A stretch of 64,000 bases of DNA from Streptomyces sp. WM6386. GTDB lineage: Bacteria > Actinomycetota > Actinomycetes > Streptomycetales > Streptomycetaceae. Shown one piece after another: positions 24,289 to 32,647 of the stretch. Positions within the stretch are counted from its first letter, which is position 1. Each line of letters begins with the position of its first letter. Made by a program: the position numbers and the translations under genes. The DNA lies in NCBI RefSeq assembly GCF_000972385.1, contig NZ_JXTE01000005.1:124001-188000 (forward strand), given 5' to 3'. Below the pieces are notes generated by a model that was not told the origin of the DNA, did no database searches, and saw only the letters and a program-made list of their open reading frames with translations.

Positions 24289-25455
24289 ATGCGCAGAACC
24301 GCTCTCCTCGCCGCCGTCGCCGCGCTCGTCGCCGGTGCCCTCGCCTGGCCCGCCGACGCCGCTCCCACCACCTTCGCCCATCCCGGAGTCACCGTCTCCA
24401 AGGGGCAGTTGGACTTCGCCCGAGCCAAGGTCACCGCCGGCGCCCAGCCCTGGAAGGGCGCCTACGACCAGATGATGGCGAGCAGGTACGCCGATCTGAA
24501 CCGCACGCCCAAGCCCCGCGCGGTCGTCGAGTGCGGCTCGTACTCGAACCCCAACTACGGCTGCACCGACGAGCGCGAGGACGCCATAGCCGCGTACACG
24601 CAGGCGCTCGCCTGGTACATCACCCGTGACGAGCGCTACGCGAAGAAGTCGATCCAGCTGATGGACGCCTGGTCGGCGGTCATCACGGACCACACCAACA
24701 GCAACGCGCCCCTCCAGACCGGCTGGGCCGGCTCCTCCTGGCCTAAGGCGGCCGAGATCATCAAGCACACGTACACGGGCGGCTGGGCGGGCTCCGGGCG
24801 CTTCGCGACCATGCTCCGCGACGTCTACCTCCCGGAGATCATCAACGGCTCCAACTCCAACGGCAATTGGGAGCTGTCGATGATGGAGGCCGCCGTCGGC
24901 ATCTCCGTCTTCCTTGAGGACAGGACGTCGTACGACAAGGCCATGGCGAAGTTCCGCACCCGCGCCGCCGCCTACGTCTACCTCGCCTCCGACGGCGATC
25001 TGCCGAAGACCGTGCCGAGCCAGAACCTCGACACCCGGGACAAGGTCGTCAAGTACTGGCAGGGGCAGTCCACCTTCGTCACCGGCCTCACCCAGGAGAC
25101 CTGCCGCGACCTCACGCACACCGGGTACGGCATCTCCGCGATCTCGCACGTCGCCGAGACCAGCCGCATCCAGGGGCAGGACCTGTACGGCACCGACGTG
25201 GGCGAGCGGCTGCGGCAGGCGCTCGGGTTCCAGGCCACGTACGAGTTGGGTACGGCCGTGCCGAGCCGGCTGTGCGGTGGGTCGCTGCATCTGGGACTCG
25301 GGCCGGTCACCGAGGTCGGCTACAACGCCCTGCACAATCGGATTGGCATGGCCATGACCAACACGCAGGCGCTGACCGAACGGAACCGCCCGGCCGGCAG
25401 CAACAACCTCTTCGTGGCCTGGGAGACACTCACCCACGGGGACAACCTGAGCTGA
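24289..25455 (+). CDS. Secreted alginate-lyase-family polysaccharide lyase
   Basis: A 388-aa exported protein. The signal peptide runs MRRTALLAAVAALVAGALAW with a likely cut after PADA (about residue 24). The mature protein resembles alpha/alpha-barrel alginate lyase family proteins (PL5-like): repeated Trp/Tyr-rich helices, WYITRDERYAKKSIQLMDAW around residues 105-125, an NSNAPLQTGWAGSSWPKAAE region and NGNWELSMMEAAVGISVFL near 185-205 (Asn-Trp pair of the active cleft). It would act outside the cell on uronic-acid polysaccharides. GGAAGG lies upstream of the ATG. It stands alone, with no sugar transporter nearby. Confidence 0.85.
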   Translation: MRRTALLAAVAALVAGALAWPADAAPTTFAHPGVTVSKGQLDFARAKVTAGAQPWKGAYDQMMASRYADLNRTPKPRAVVECGSYSNPNYGCTDEREDAIAAYTQALAWYITRDERYAKKSIQLMDAWSAVITDHTNSNAPLQTGWAGSSWPKAAEIIKHTYTGGWAGSGRFATMLRDVYLPEIINGSNSNGNWELSMMEAAVGISVFLEDRTSYDKAMAKFRTRAAAYVYLASDGDLPKTVPSQNLDTRDKVVKYWQGQSTFVTGLTQETCRDLTHTGYGISAISHVAETSRIQGQDLYGTDVGERLRQALGFQATYELGTAVPSRLCGGSLHLGLGPVTEVGYNALHNRIGMAMTNTQALTERNRPAGSNNLFVAWETLTHGDNLS

Positions 25456-25525
25456 AACCGTTGATCGGCCGGGCGTCCGGTGGGGATACTGGCGCCCGGT
25501 CGAAGGCTTCACGGGGGAGCGGCAG

Positions 25526-26218
25526 ATGAGCCAGGTGGTCACCGAGACCATGGTGCGGGTCGAGAACGTCCACAAGTCCTTCGGGCGTGGAGCCGGCGTC
25601 GTCCACGCCCTGCGCGGGGTCTCCCTGGAGGTGCCGCGCGGTGAACTCGTCGCCCTGAAGGGACGGTCGGGGTCCGGCAAGACCACGCTCCTCAACATCG
25701 TCGGCGGACTCGACACCCCGGACGAGGGGCGCGTCGAGGTCGACGGCCGCGACCTCGCCGGGCTCGACGAGGACGGGCTGCTCGCCCTGCGCCGCGACAG
25801 CATCGGCTTCGTCTTCCAGTCCTTCGGGCTCATCCCGATCCTCACCGCCGCCGAGAACGTCGGCGTCCCGATGCGGCTGCGCCGCGCCGAGGCACGCGCG
25901 CGTGAGGAGCGCGTCGAGCTGCTGCTGTCCCTGGTGGGCCTCGCCGACCACGCGGCACAGCGGCCCACCGAGCTCTCCGGCGGCCAGCAACAGCGCGTCG
26001 CCATCGCCCGCGCCCTCGCCAACAGCCCCTCGCTCCTGATCGCCGACGAACCGACCGGCCAGCTCGACGCGGAGACCGGGCACGCCGTGATGGAGCTGCT
26101 GCGGGCCGTCGTACGCAGCGAGAACGTCACCGCACTGGTCGCCACGCACGACGCGACCCTGCTGGATCTCGCCGACCGGGTGCTGGAGCTGGGCGACGGG
26201 GAGATCGTCGAGGTCTAG
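25526..26218 (+). CDS. ABC transporter ATP-binding protein (MacB/LolD type), orphan
   Basis: A 230-aa ATPase with Walker A GRSGSGKTT, Q-loop FVFQSFGLIP, signature LSGGQQQRVAIARAL, Walker B LLIADEPTGQLD and H-loop ATHD. The sequence type matches ATPases that work with FtsX/MacB-like permeases in lipoprotein or antimicrobial-peptide transport. No permease gene lies on either side (alginate-lyase-like gene before, kdpD after), so its partner must be elsewhere. GGGGGAG precedes the ATG. Confidence 0.92.
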   Translation: MSQVVTETMVRVENVHKSFGRGAGVVHALRGVSLEVPRGELVALKGRSGSGKTTLLNIVGGLDTPDEGRVEVDGRDLAGLDEDGLLALRRDSIGFVFQSFGLIPILTAAENVGVPMRLRRAEARAREERVELLLSLVGLADHAAQRPTELSGGQQQRVAIARALANSPSLLIADEPTGQLDAETGHAVMELLRAVVRSENVTALVATHDATLLDLADRVLELGDGEIVEV

Positions 26219-26380
26219 GCCCTTCCGACGGGGCGACCGTGGAGGTCCAGTCGTCGCGGGTGTGCCGTCAGGGTTGCGTCAAAGACGACTCCGGCGGCGC
26301 CCCTGTGTCCCCTTTGCCGCGATTGCTGGTCGTAAGGTCGACGCTGCGTAGGCAGTAGTGACCGGAAGACAATGGGACCC

Positions 26381-28924
26381 ATGGGACGCGGCAGGCTTCG
26401 GATCTACCTCGGTGCGGCACCGGGCGTCGGCAAGACGTACGCGATGCTGTCCGAGGGGCACCGCAGGATCGAGCGGGGCACCGACTGCGTGGTGGCGTTC
26501 GTCGAGCACCACGGCCGGCCCCGCACCGAGGTGATGCTGCACGGTCTGGAGCAGATCCCGCGCCGGGAGCTCGCGTACCGGGGGAGCGCCTTCACCGAGA
26601 TGGACGTGGACGCCGTACTGCATCGCGCCCCCGCCGTCGCCCTGGTGGACGAACTCGCCCACACCAATGTCCCCGGCTCCCGCAACGCCAAGCGGTGGCA
26701 GGACGTGGAGGAGCTGCTCGCGGCCGGGATCGACGTGGTGTCGACCGTCAACATCCAGCATCTGGAGTCGCTGGGGGACGTCGTCGAGTCGATCACCGGG
26801 GTACGGCAGCGCGAGACCGTGCCGGACGAGGTGGTGCGCCGGGCGGATCAGATCGAGCTTGTCGACATGTCGCCGCAGGCACTGCGCAGGCGGATGGCGC
26901 ACGGCAACATCTACCGGTCCGACAAGGTCGACGCGGCGCTGTCGAACTACTTCCGGCCCGGGAACCTCACCGCGTTGCGGGAGCTGGCGCTGCTGTGGGT
27001 GGCGGACCGGGTCGACGAGTACCTCAAGCAGTACCGCAGTGAGCATCAGGTGTCGAAGATCTGGGGTTCGCGCGAGCGGATCGTGGTCGGGCTGACCGGC
27101 GGTCCGGAGGGGCGGACGCTGATCCGGCGCGCCGCGCGACTGGCGGAGAAGGGCGCCGGCGGGGAAGTACTGGCCGTGTACATAGCCCGCAGCGACGGAC
27201 TCACCGCCGCCTCGCCCAAGGAACTCGCCGTCCAGCGCACCCTCGTCGAGGACCTCGGCGGCACCTTCCACCACGTCGTCGGCGACGACATACCCGCGGC
27301 GCTGCTCGACTTCGCACGCGGCGCCAACGCCACCCAGATCATCCTCGGGTCCTCTCGCCGCAAGACCTGGCAGTACGTCTTCGGCCCCGGCGTCGGCGCC
27401 ACGGTCGCCCGCGAGTCCGGACCCGACCTGGACGTCCACATCGTCACCCACGACGAGGTCGCCAAGGGACGCGGACTGCCCGTCGCCCGGGGCGCGCGGC
27501 TCGGGCGGGCCCGGATCATCTGGGGCTGGGCGGTCGGGGTGGTCGGCCCGCCGGTCCTGGCCGTGCTGCTCAACACCGTCGACCTCGGCCTGGCCAACGA
27601 CATGCTGCTGTTCCTGACCGTGACGGTCGCGGCGGCCCTGCTCGGCGGAGTGGCGCCCGCGCTGGCCTCGGCCGCGGTCGGCTCCCTGCTGCTGAACTAC
27701 TTCTACACACCGCCCCTGCACCACTGGACCATCGCCGACCCCAAGAACATCGTCGCCATCGCGATCTTCGTCGGCGTCGGTGTCTCGGTCTCCTCCGTGG
27801 TCGACCTCGCGGCCCGGCGTACCCACCAGGCGGCGCGGCTGCGGGCCGAGTCGGAGATCCTCTCCTTCCTCGCGGGCAACGTGCTGCGCGGCGAGACCAG
27901 TCTCGAGGAGCTGCTGGAGCGGGTCAGGGAGACCTTCGCCATGGAGTCGGCGGCCCTGCTGGAGCGCGTGAGCGATGTCGAACCGTGGACCTGCGCGGGC
28001 CGGGCCGGGCTCGGGCGCCCGGTGGAGCGGCCGGAGGACGCTGACGTGGACGTACCGGTCGGCGACCACATGGCCCTCACGCTCACCGGACGGGTGCTGC
28101 CCGCGGAGGACCGCCGGGTGCTGGCCGCCTTCGCCGCGCAGGCGGCCGTCGCGCTGGATCGGCGACGGCTCCAGGAGGAGGCCGACCAGGCCCGCACGCT
28201 GGCGGAGGGCAACCGGATCCGGACGGCGCTGCTGGCCGCCGTGAGCCATGATCTGCGGACACCGCTGGCCGGGATCAAGGCGGCGGTGTCCTCCCTGCGG
28301 TCCGATGACGTGGCGTGGTCCGAGGAGGACCAGGCGGAGCTGCTGGAGGGCATCGAGGAAGGGGCCGACCGGCTCGACCACCTCGTCGGGAACCTGCTCG
28401 ACATGTCCCGGCTCCAGACCGGCACCGTCACCCCGCTGATCCGGGAGATCGACCTCGACGAGGTCGTTCCCATGGCGCTGGGCGGGGTGCCCGAGGACAG
28501 CGTGGAGCTGGACATTCCCGAGACGCTGCCCATGGTCGCCGTGGACCCGGGGCTGCTGGAGCGGTCCGTGGCCAACCTCGTCGAGAACGCCGTCAAGTAC
28601 AGCCCGACCGGCGAGGCCGTCCTGGTGTCCGCCAGCGCCATCGCCGACCGGGTCGAGGTCCGGGTGGTCGACCGCGGCCCCGGCGTCCCCGAGGAGGCCA
28701 AGGAGCGCATCTTCGCGCCCTTCCAGCGCTACGGCGACGCCCCGCGCGGCGCCGGGGTCGGGCTGGGCCTCGCGGTGGCCCGTGGCTTCGCCGAGGCGAT
28801 GAGCGGCACGCTGAACGCCGAGGACACGCCGGGCGGCGGCCTGACCATGGTCCTCACGCTCAGGGCGGCAGGATCGCAGCCTGAGCCACAACTGCTCGTA
28901 CAACCCGAAAGGCAGGTCACATGA
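26381..28924 (+). CDS. kdpD: Sensor histidine kinase KdpD
   Basis: An 847-aa osmosensitive K+ sensor kinase. The KdpD N-terminal domain has Walker A GAAPGVGKT (residues 11-19) and Walker-B-like LVDELAHTN (about 88-96). A universal-stress-protein-like domain spans about 230-365. Four TM segments lie at about 385-485, followed by a GAF-like region. HisKA reads AAVSHDLRTPLAGIK (His623), and the HATPase has NLVENAVKYSP and GVGLGLAVARG. An ATG at 26372 would add three residues; 26381 is preferred by family N-termini. Its stop overlaps kdpE. The usual target operon kdpFABC is not in this window. Confidence 0.93.
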   Translation: MGRGRLRIYLGAAPGVGKTYAMLSEGHRRIERGTDCVVAFVEHHGRPRTEVMLHGLEQIPRRELAYRGSAFTEMDVDAVLHRAPAVALVDELAHTNVPGSRNAKRWQDVEELLAAGIDVVSTVNIQHLESLGDVVESITGVRQRETVPDEVVRRADQIELVDMSPQALRRRMAHGNIYRSDKVDAALSNYFRPGNLTALRELALLWVADRVDEYLKQYRSEHQVSKIWGSRERIVVGLTGGPEGRTLIRRAARLAEKGAGGEVLAVYIARSDGLTAASPKELAVQRTLVEDLGGTFHHVVGDDIPAALLDFARGANATQIILGSSRRKTWQYVFGPGVGATVARESGPDLDVHIVTHDEVAKGRGLPVARGARLGRARIIWGWAVGVVGPPVLAVLLNTVDLGLANDMLLFLTVTVAAALLGGVAPALASAAVGSLLLNYFYTPPLHHWTIADPKNIVAIAIFVGVGVSVSSVVDLAARRTHQAARLRAESEILSFLAGNVLRGETSLEELLERVRETFAMESAALLERVSDVEPWTCAGRAGLGRPVERPEDADVDVPVGDHMALTLTGRVLPAEDRRVLAAFAAQAAVALDRRRLQEEADQARTLAEGNRIRTALLAAVSHDLRTPLAGIKAAVSSLRSDDVAWSEEDQAELLEGIEEGADRLDHLVGNLLDMSRLQTGTVTPLIREIDLDEVVPMALGGVPEDSVELDIPETLPMVAVDPGLLERSVANLVENAVKYSPTGEAVLVSASAIADRVEVRVVDRGPGVPEEAKERIFAPFQRYGDAPRGAGVGLGLAVARGFAEAMSGTLNAEDTPGGGLTMVLTLRAAGSQPEPQLLVQPERQVT

Positions 28925-29607
28925 CCCGGGTGCTCGTGATCGAAGACGAGCCGCAGATCGTGCGCGCCCTCGTGATCAACCTCAAGGCCCGCAAGTACGA
29001 GGTCGACGCGGCCCACGACGGCGCCACCGCCCTCGAACTGGCCGCCGCCCGCCACCCCGACGTGGTCGTCCTCGACCTGGGCCTGCCCGACATGGACGGC
29101 GTCGAGGTGATCCGGGGCCTGCGCGGCTGGACCCGGGTGCCGATCCTGGTGCTGTCCGCCCGGCACTCCTCCGACGAGAAGGTCGAGGCCCTCGACGCGG
29201 GCGCCGACGACTACGTCACCAAACCCTTCGGCATGGACGAGCTGCTGGCCCGGCTGCGGGCGGCGGTCCGGCGGGCCGAGCCGGTCGGACCGGGCGAGGA
29301 CGACGTGACGACGGTGGAGACCGAGGAGTTCACCGTCGACCTCGCCGCGAAGAAGGTCAACCGGGCCGGCAAGGACGTACGCCTGACCCCCACGGAGTGG
29401 CATCTGCTGGAGGTGCTGGTGCGCAACACCGGTCGTCTGGTCAGCCAGAAACAGCTGCTGCAGGAGGTGTGGGGACCCTCGTACGGAACCGAGACGAACT
29501 ACCTGCGGGTCTACATGGCACAACTGCGCAGGAAGCTGGAGGCGGACCCCTCGCATCCCAGGCACTTCGTTACGGAGCCTGGTATGGGCTATCGGTTCGA
29601 GGGCTAG
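28921..29607 (+). CDS. kdpE: Response regulator KdpE
   Basis: A 228-aa OmpR-family regulator. The receiver domain has VIEDEPQ, phospho-acceptor Asp52 in VVVLDLGLPDMDG, LSARHSS and VTKPFGMDEL. The winged-helix domain has LTPTEWHLLEVLVRN and ends TEPGMGYRFEG. It overlaps kdpD by 4 nt (ATGA), so the two are translated together. In other bacteria it activates kdpFABC at low K+. The structural genes are absent here, but K+-channel regulators and a KimA-like permease lie just downstream. Confidence 0.94.
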   Translation: MTRVLVIEDEPQIVRALVINLKARKYEVDAAHDGATALELAAARHPDVVVLDLGLPDMDGVEVIRGLRGWTRVPILVLSARHSSDEKVEALDAGADDYVTKPFGMDELLARLRAAVRRAEPVGPGEDDVTTVETEEFTVDLAAKKVNRAGKDVRLTPTEWHLLEVLVRNTGRLVSQKQLLQEVWGPSYGTETNYLRVYMAQLRRKLEADPSHPRHFVTEPGMGYRFEG

Positions 29608-29652
29608 TACCGCGGGTACGAACGTGTCAGTGCACCCCGGTACGCTTCACAT

Positions 29653-30051
29653 ATGAGTGCTGTTCCGCGTTCCGAAAAGCCGGTGGGCCGGTTCCGGCGC
29701 ATGCTCGACAGGCTCTCCTCGTCCCAGGAGGACCTGGAGTCGGAGGAGCTGCGGGAGGACGCCGAGACCGCAGGCTGCATCAAGATCGGTGACTGCCACG
29801 ACCGGCAGATCGTGACCGTTACTGGTACCTTGCGCACGGTCACGCTGCGCCCGAGAGCCGGTGTCCCCGCGCTGGAGGCCGAGCTGTTCGACGGCTCCGC
29901 CGCACTGGACGTGGTGTGGCTCGGCAGGCGCTCCATCGTGGGAATCGAACCGGGGCGCAAGCTGATCGCATCGGGCCGGATCTCGATGAGCCGGGGCCGC
30001 CGGGTGCTGTTCAACCCGAAATACGAACTGAGACCCCTCGGTAGGGAGTAG
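29653..30051 (+). CDS. OB-fold nucleic-acid-binding-type protein
   Basis: A 132-aa protein whose second half (about 50-130) is an OB-fold: VTVTGTLRTVTLRPRAGVP, ALEAELFDGSAALDVVWLGR and GRISMSRGRRVLFNPKYEL. This is the pattern of DNA-binding OB-folds. The helical N-terminus is charged (SSSQEDLESEELREDAE). It lies 4 nt before the DUF3159 gene and 45 nt after kdpE. Actinobacterial genomes often pair it with DUF3159 and TrkA genes; its role is unknown. Confidence 0.88.
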   Translation: MSAVPRSEKPVGRFRRMLDRLSSSQEDLESEELREDAETAGCIKIGDCHDRQIVTVTGTLRTVTLRPRAGVPALEAELFDGSAALDVVWLGRRSIVGIEPGRKLIASGRISMSRGRRVLFNPKYELRPLGRE

Positions 30052-30054
30052 CCG

Positions 30055-30813
30055 GTGACGTCGCTCGACAAGCCGACCGAAGACACTGAGCAGCACGACG
30101 CCCGGGCGGTGACCGAGGCCGCGCTGTTCGAGGCCTTCGGAGGCCTGCGGGGCATGGTGGAGACGGTGCTGCCCGGCCTCCTCTTCGTCACGATCTACAC
30201 GATCAACAAGGACCTCCACATGTCCGCGATCGCCGCGCTCGCGGTGTCGGTGGTCCTGGTCGTGGTCCGCCTGGTGACGAAGGACACCGTCAAGCACGCC
30301 TTCAGCGGTGTCTTCGGCGTCGCCTTCGGTGTCGTCTTCGCGATGATGACCGGCAATGCGAAGGACTTCTACCTGCCCGGCATGCTGTACACGCTGGGCC
30401 TGGCGCTGGCGTACATCATCACCACCCTGTGCGGGGTCCCGCTGATCGGCCTCATCCTCGGCCCGGTCTTCAAGGAGAACCTCTCCTGGCGCACCCGCAA
30501 CCCGGGCCGCAAGAAGGCGTACGCCAAGGCCAGTTACGCGTGGGGCGCGATCCTGCTCGCCAAGTGCGCCATCCTCTTCCCGCTGTACTGGTGGGCCGAC
30601 ACGGCACAGCTGGGCTGGGTGCTGGTCGCGCTGAAGATCCCGCCCTTCCTGCTCGCCGTCTGGTTGACCTGGGTCTTCCTGGCGAAGGCCCCGGCGCCCA
30701 TCGACGTGTTCGCGGAGATGGAAGCGGCCGAGAAGGCGGAGGAAGAGCGCAAGGCGGCACTGACCGAGGAGCGCGGCGAGACGACCGGCGCCGCCCGGCA
30801 CCGGCGCGAGTAG
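30055..30813 (+). CDS. DUF3159 membrane protein
   Basis: A 252-aa integral membrane protein with a GTG start. A short acidic N-terminus, then AALFEAFGGLRGMVETVLPG (typical DUF3159 opening), five to six TM segments between about residues 35 and 215, and a charged helical tail (EMEAAEKAEEERKAAL). The family is actinobacterial and of unknown function. The consistent linkage with RCK/TrkA genes makes a role tied to ion transport possible. Confidence 0.88.
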   Translation: MTSLDKPTEDTEQHDARAVTEAALFEAFGGLRGMVETVLPGLLFVTIYTINKDLHMSAIAALAVSVVLVVVRLVTKDTVKHAFSGVFGVAFGVVFAMMTGNAKDFYLPGMLYTLGLALAYIITTLCGVPLIGLILGPVFKENLSWRTRNPGRKKAYAKASYAWGAILLAKCAILFPLYWWADTAQLGWVLVALKIPPFLLAVWLTWVFLAKAPAPIDVFAEMEAAEKAEEERKAALTEERGETTGAARHRRE

Positions 30814-30827
30814 CTTCGAGGATTTCC

Positions 30828-30882
30828 GCTACGACGAGGGAGGGCGCCCCGGGAATCCCGGGGCGCCCTCCCTCGTCGTAGC
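30828..30882. terminator. Very long perfect palindrome, bidirectional terminator
   Basis: Positions 30828-30882 form a perfect inverted repeat of about 27 bp per arm around a single central base, folding into a very stable hairpin between the convergent DUF3159 and trkA genes. It is longer than any other hairpin in the window. Confidence 0.88.
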
Positions 30883-30893
30883 GCCTGACGACG

Positions 30894-31571
30894 TCAGCTC
30901 GTCGCGTCCTCGCGGCGCACCGACAGCAGGTCCTCCAGCTGCTCCTCGCGGGCCGGGGCGGCCACGAAGAGGAGTTCGTCGCCGGCCTCCAGGGAGTCGT
31001 CCGGGGTCGGGGTGAGGACACGGTTGCCGCGGATGATCGTCACCAGGGACGTGTCCTGCGGCCACTCGACGTCGCCGACCTGGGTGCCGGCCAGGGCCGA
31101 CTCCTCGGGCAGGGTCAGCTCGACGAGGTTGGCGTCACCGTGGCTGAAGCGGAGCAGCCGGACCAGATCGCCGACGCTCACCGCCTCCTCGACCAGGGCC
31201 GACATCAGACGCGGGGTGGAGACGGCGACGTCCACACCCCAGGACTCGTTGAAGAGCCACTCGTTCTTCGGGTTGTTGACCCGGGCGACGACGCGCGGAA
31301 CGCCGTACTCCGTCTTCGCGAGCAGCGAGACGACCAGGTTCACCTTGTCGTCGCCCGTCGCGGCGATCACCACGTTGCAGCGCTGCAGCGCCGCCTCGTC
31401 CAGGGACGTGATCTCGCAGGCGTCGGCCAGCAGCCACTCCGCCTGGGGGACGCGCTCGACCGAGATGGCGGTCGGCGCCTTGTCGATGAGCAGGACCTCG
31501 TGGCCGTTCTCCAGCAGTTCGCCCGCGATCGAGCGGCCCACCGCACCGGCACCGGCAATGGCGACCCTCAT
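30894..31571 (-). CDS. TrkA/RCK-family K+ channel regulatory protein
   Basis: A 225-aa cytoplasmic RCK protein. The RCK-N Rossmann domain (1-120) starts MRVAIAGAGAVGRSIAGELL (GxGxxG NAD(H)-binding), with LLADACEITSL and VVARVNNPKNEWLF. The RCK-C domain (about 140-215) ends in EAGDELLFVAAPA. Such proteins gate K+ (Trk/Ktr/KimA-type) systems in response to NAD(H) or c-di-AMP. It overlaps the upstream paralogue by one to three bases (stop TGA and start ATG share bases at 31571), so the two probably form a heteromeric regulator (CeoB/CeoC-like). Confidence 0.92.
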   Translation of the reverse strand: MRVAIAGAGAVGRSIAGELLENGHEVLLIDKAPTAISVERVPQAEWLLADACEITSLDEAALQRCNVVIAATGDDKVNLVVSLLAKTEYGVPRVVARVNNPKNEWLFNESWGVDVAVSTPRLMSALVEEAVSVGDLVRLLRFSHGDANLVELTLPEESALAGTQVGDVEWPQDTSLVTIIRGNRVLTPTPDDSLEAGDELLFVAAPAREEQLEDLLSVRREDATS

Positions 31572-32242
31572 CAGTGACCGCCCTCCTCTTCGGGACCCTT
31601 GGCGAAGGACGCCTCGACCTTGTCGACCTCGTCGGTGCGCATCATCACGTGCACCAGGTCGCCCTCCTGCAACACCGTCTGCGAGCTGGGCAGGATCGCC
31701 TCGCCGAGACGGGTCAGGAACGCCACGCGGACGCCCGTCTCCTCCTGGAGCCGGCTGATCCGCTGGCCCACCCAGGAGGCGGAGGTGTGCACCTCGGCCA
31801 GCTGGACGCCACCGGTGGGGTCGCGCCACAGCGGCTCGGCACCCGAGGGCAGCAGCCGGCGCAGCATCTGATCCGCCGTCCAGCGGACCGTGGCCACCGT
31901 CGGGATGCCCAGGCGCTGGTAGACCTCGGCGCGACGGGGGTCGTAGATCCGGGCCGCGACGTTCTCGATACCGAACATCTCGCGGGCCACCCGGGCGGCG
32001 ATGATGTTGGAGTTGTCACCGCTGGAGACGGCGGCGAAGGCACCGGCCTCCTCGATGCCCGCTTCGCGCAGGGTGTCCTGGTCGAAGCCGACTCCGGTGA
32101 CACGCCGGCCTCCGAATCCGGAGCCCAGTCGTCGGAAGGCGGTGGGGTCCTGGTCGATCACGGCGACCGTGTGCCCCTGTTGCTCCAGGGTCTGGGCGAG
32201 AGCGGAACCCACTCTGCCGCAGCCCATGATGACGATGTGCAC
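31571..32242 (-). CDS. TrkA/RCK-family K+ channel regulatory protein
   Basis: A 223-aa RCK protein, first of a two-gene operon. The Rossmann motif reads MHIVIMGCGRVGSALAQTL, Asp/Glu at the end of beta-2 is VAVIDQD (NAD-type), and VSSGDNSNIIAARVARE follows. RCK-C (about 135-210) ends in EGDLVHVMMRTDEV. It is divergent from the KimA-like permease, with a small membrane-peptide gene between, and likely regulates that permease. Confidence 0.92.
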   Translation of the reverse strand: MHIVIMGCGRVGSALAQTLEQQGHTVAVIDQDPTAFRRLGSGFGGRRVTGVGFDQDTLREAGIEEAGAFAAVSSGDNSNIIAARVAREMFGIENVAARIYDPRRAEVYQRLGIPTVATVRWTADQMLRRLLPSGAEPLWRDPTGGVQLAEVHTSASWVGQRISRLQEETGVRVAFLTRLGEAILPSSQTVLQEGDLVHVMMRTDEVDKVEASFAKGPEEEGGH

Positions 32243-32367
32243 GACCGTCCTTCCGGTGTCAAGAGATACTGCTCAGCCCCATCAGGGTCTCAGACCGTCG
32301 CCCAAGCTACACACGCACGGTAGGACGGCGGCACCCCTGTGCACGGTTGTCCCGGGGATCGGGACGA

Positions 32368-32463
32368 TCAGCGGCGGCTGATGCTGCGGACACTCACCAA
32401 TGTCAGGATTCCGAGGCCGACGAGGGTGGCGGCGGCACCGATCAGCTCTGCGGTGGCGTGCAT
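32368..32463 (-). CDS. Small single-pass membrane protein (31 aa)
   Basis: A short ORF with GGAGGT just upstream of its ATG. The product has one hydrophobic helix (ELIGAAATLVGLGILTLVSV) and a basic C-terminus (RSISRR), i.e. a positive-inside single-TM peptide. It lies between the trkA pair and the divergent permease gene. Codon third positions are G/C-rich. Small single-pass proteins often act as accessory subunits (compare KdpF); a link to K+ transport is inferred from position only. Confidence 0.55.
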   Translation of the reverse strand: MHATAELIGAAATLVGLGILTLVSVRSISRR

Positions 32464-32647
32464 GGGACCTCCAGGGGGCGGCGAGAGGCAGGTACTGCCC
32501 GGGCGACAGGCGGGTTTTTGTCATATAGGCACGAGCATCCGGCCACCTGCGGAATCCGCAGCCAAGGCGCCTCGTGTTTTCACCCGGAGGGCAGAAGCGG
32601 GGTGGCGGGTGGTTGCGCACCCGTTCGAACGCCTACGATGTTCAGTC

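Noticed and set aside
26279..28903. An 874-codon minus-strand frame opposite kdpD
   Set aside because: kdpD has every expected motif on the plus strand; the antisense product is low-complexity.
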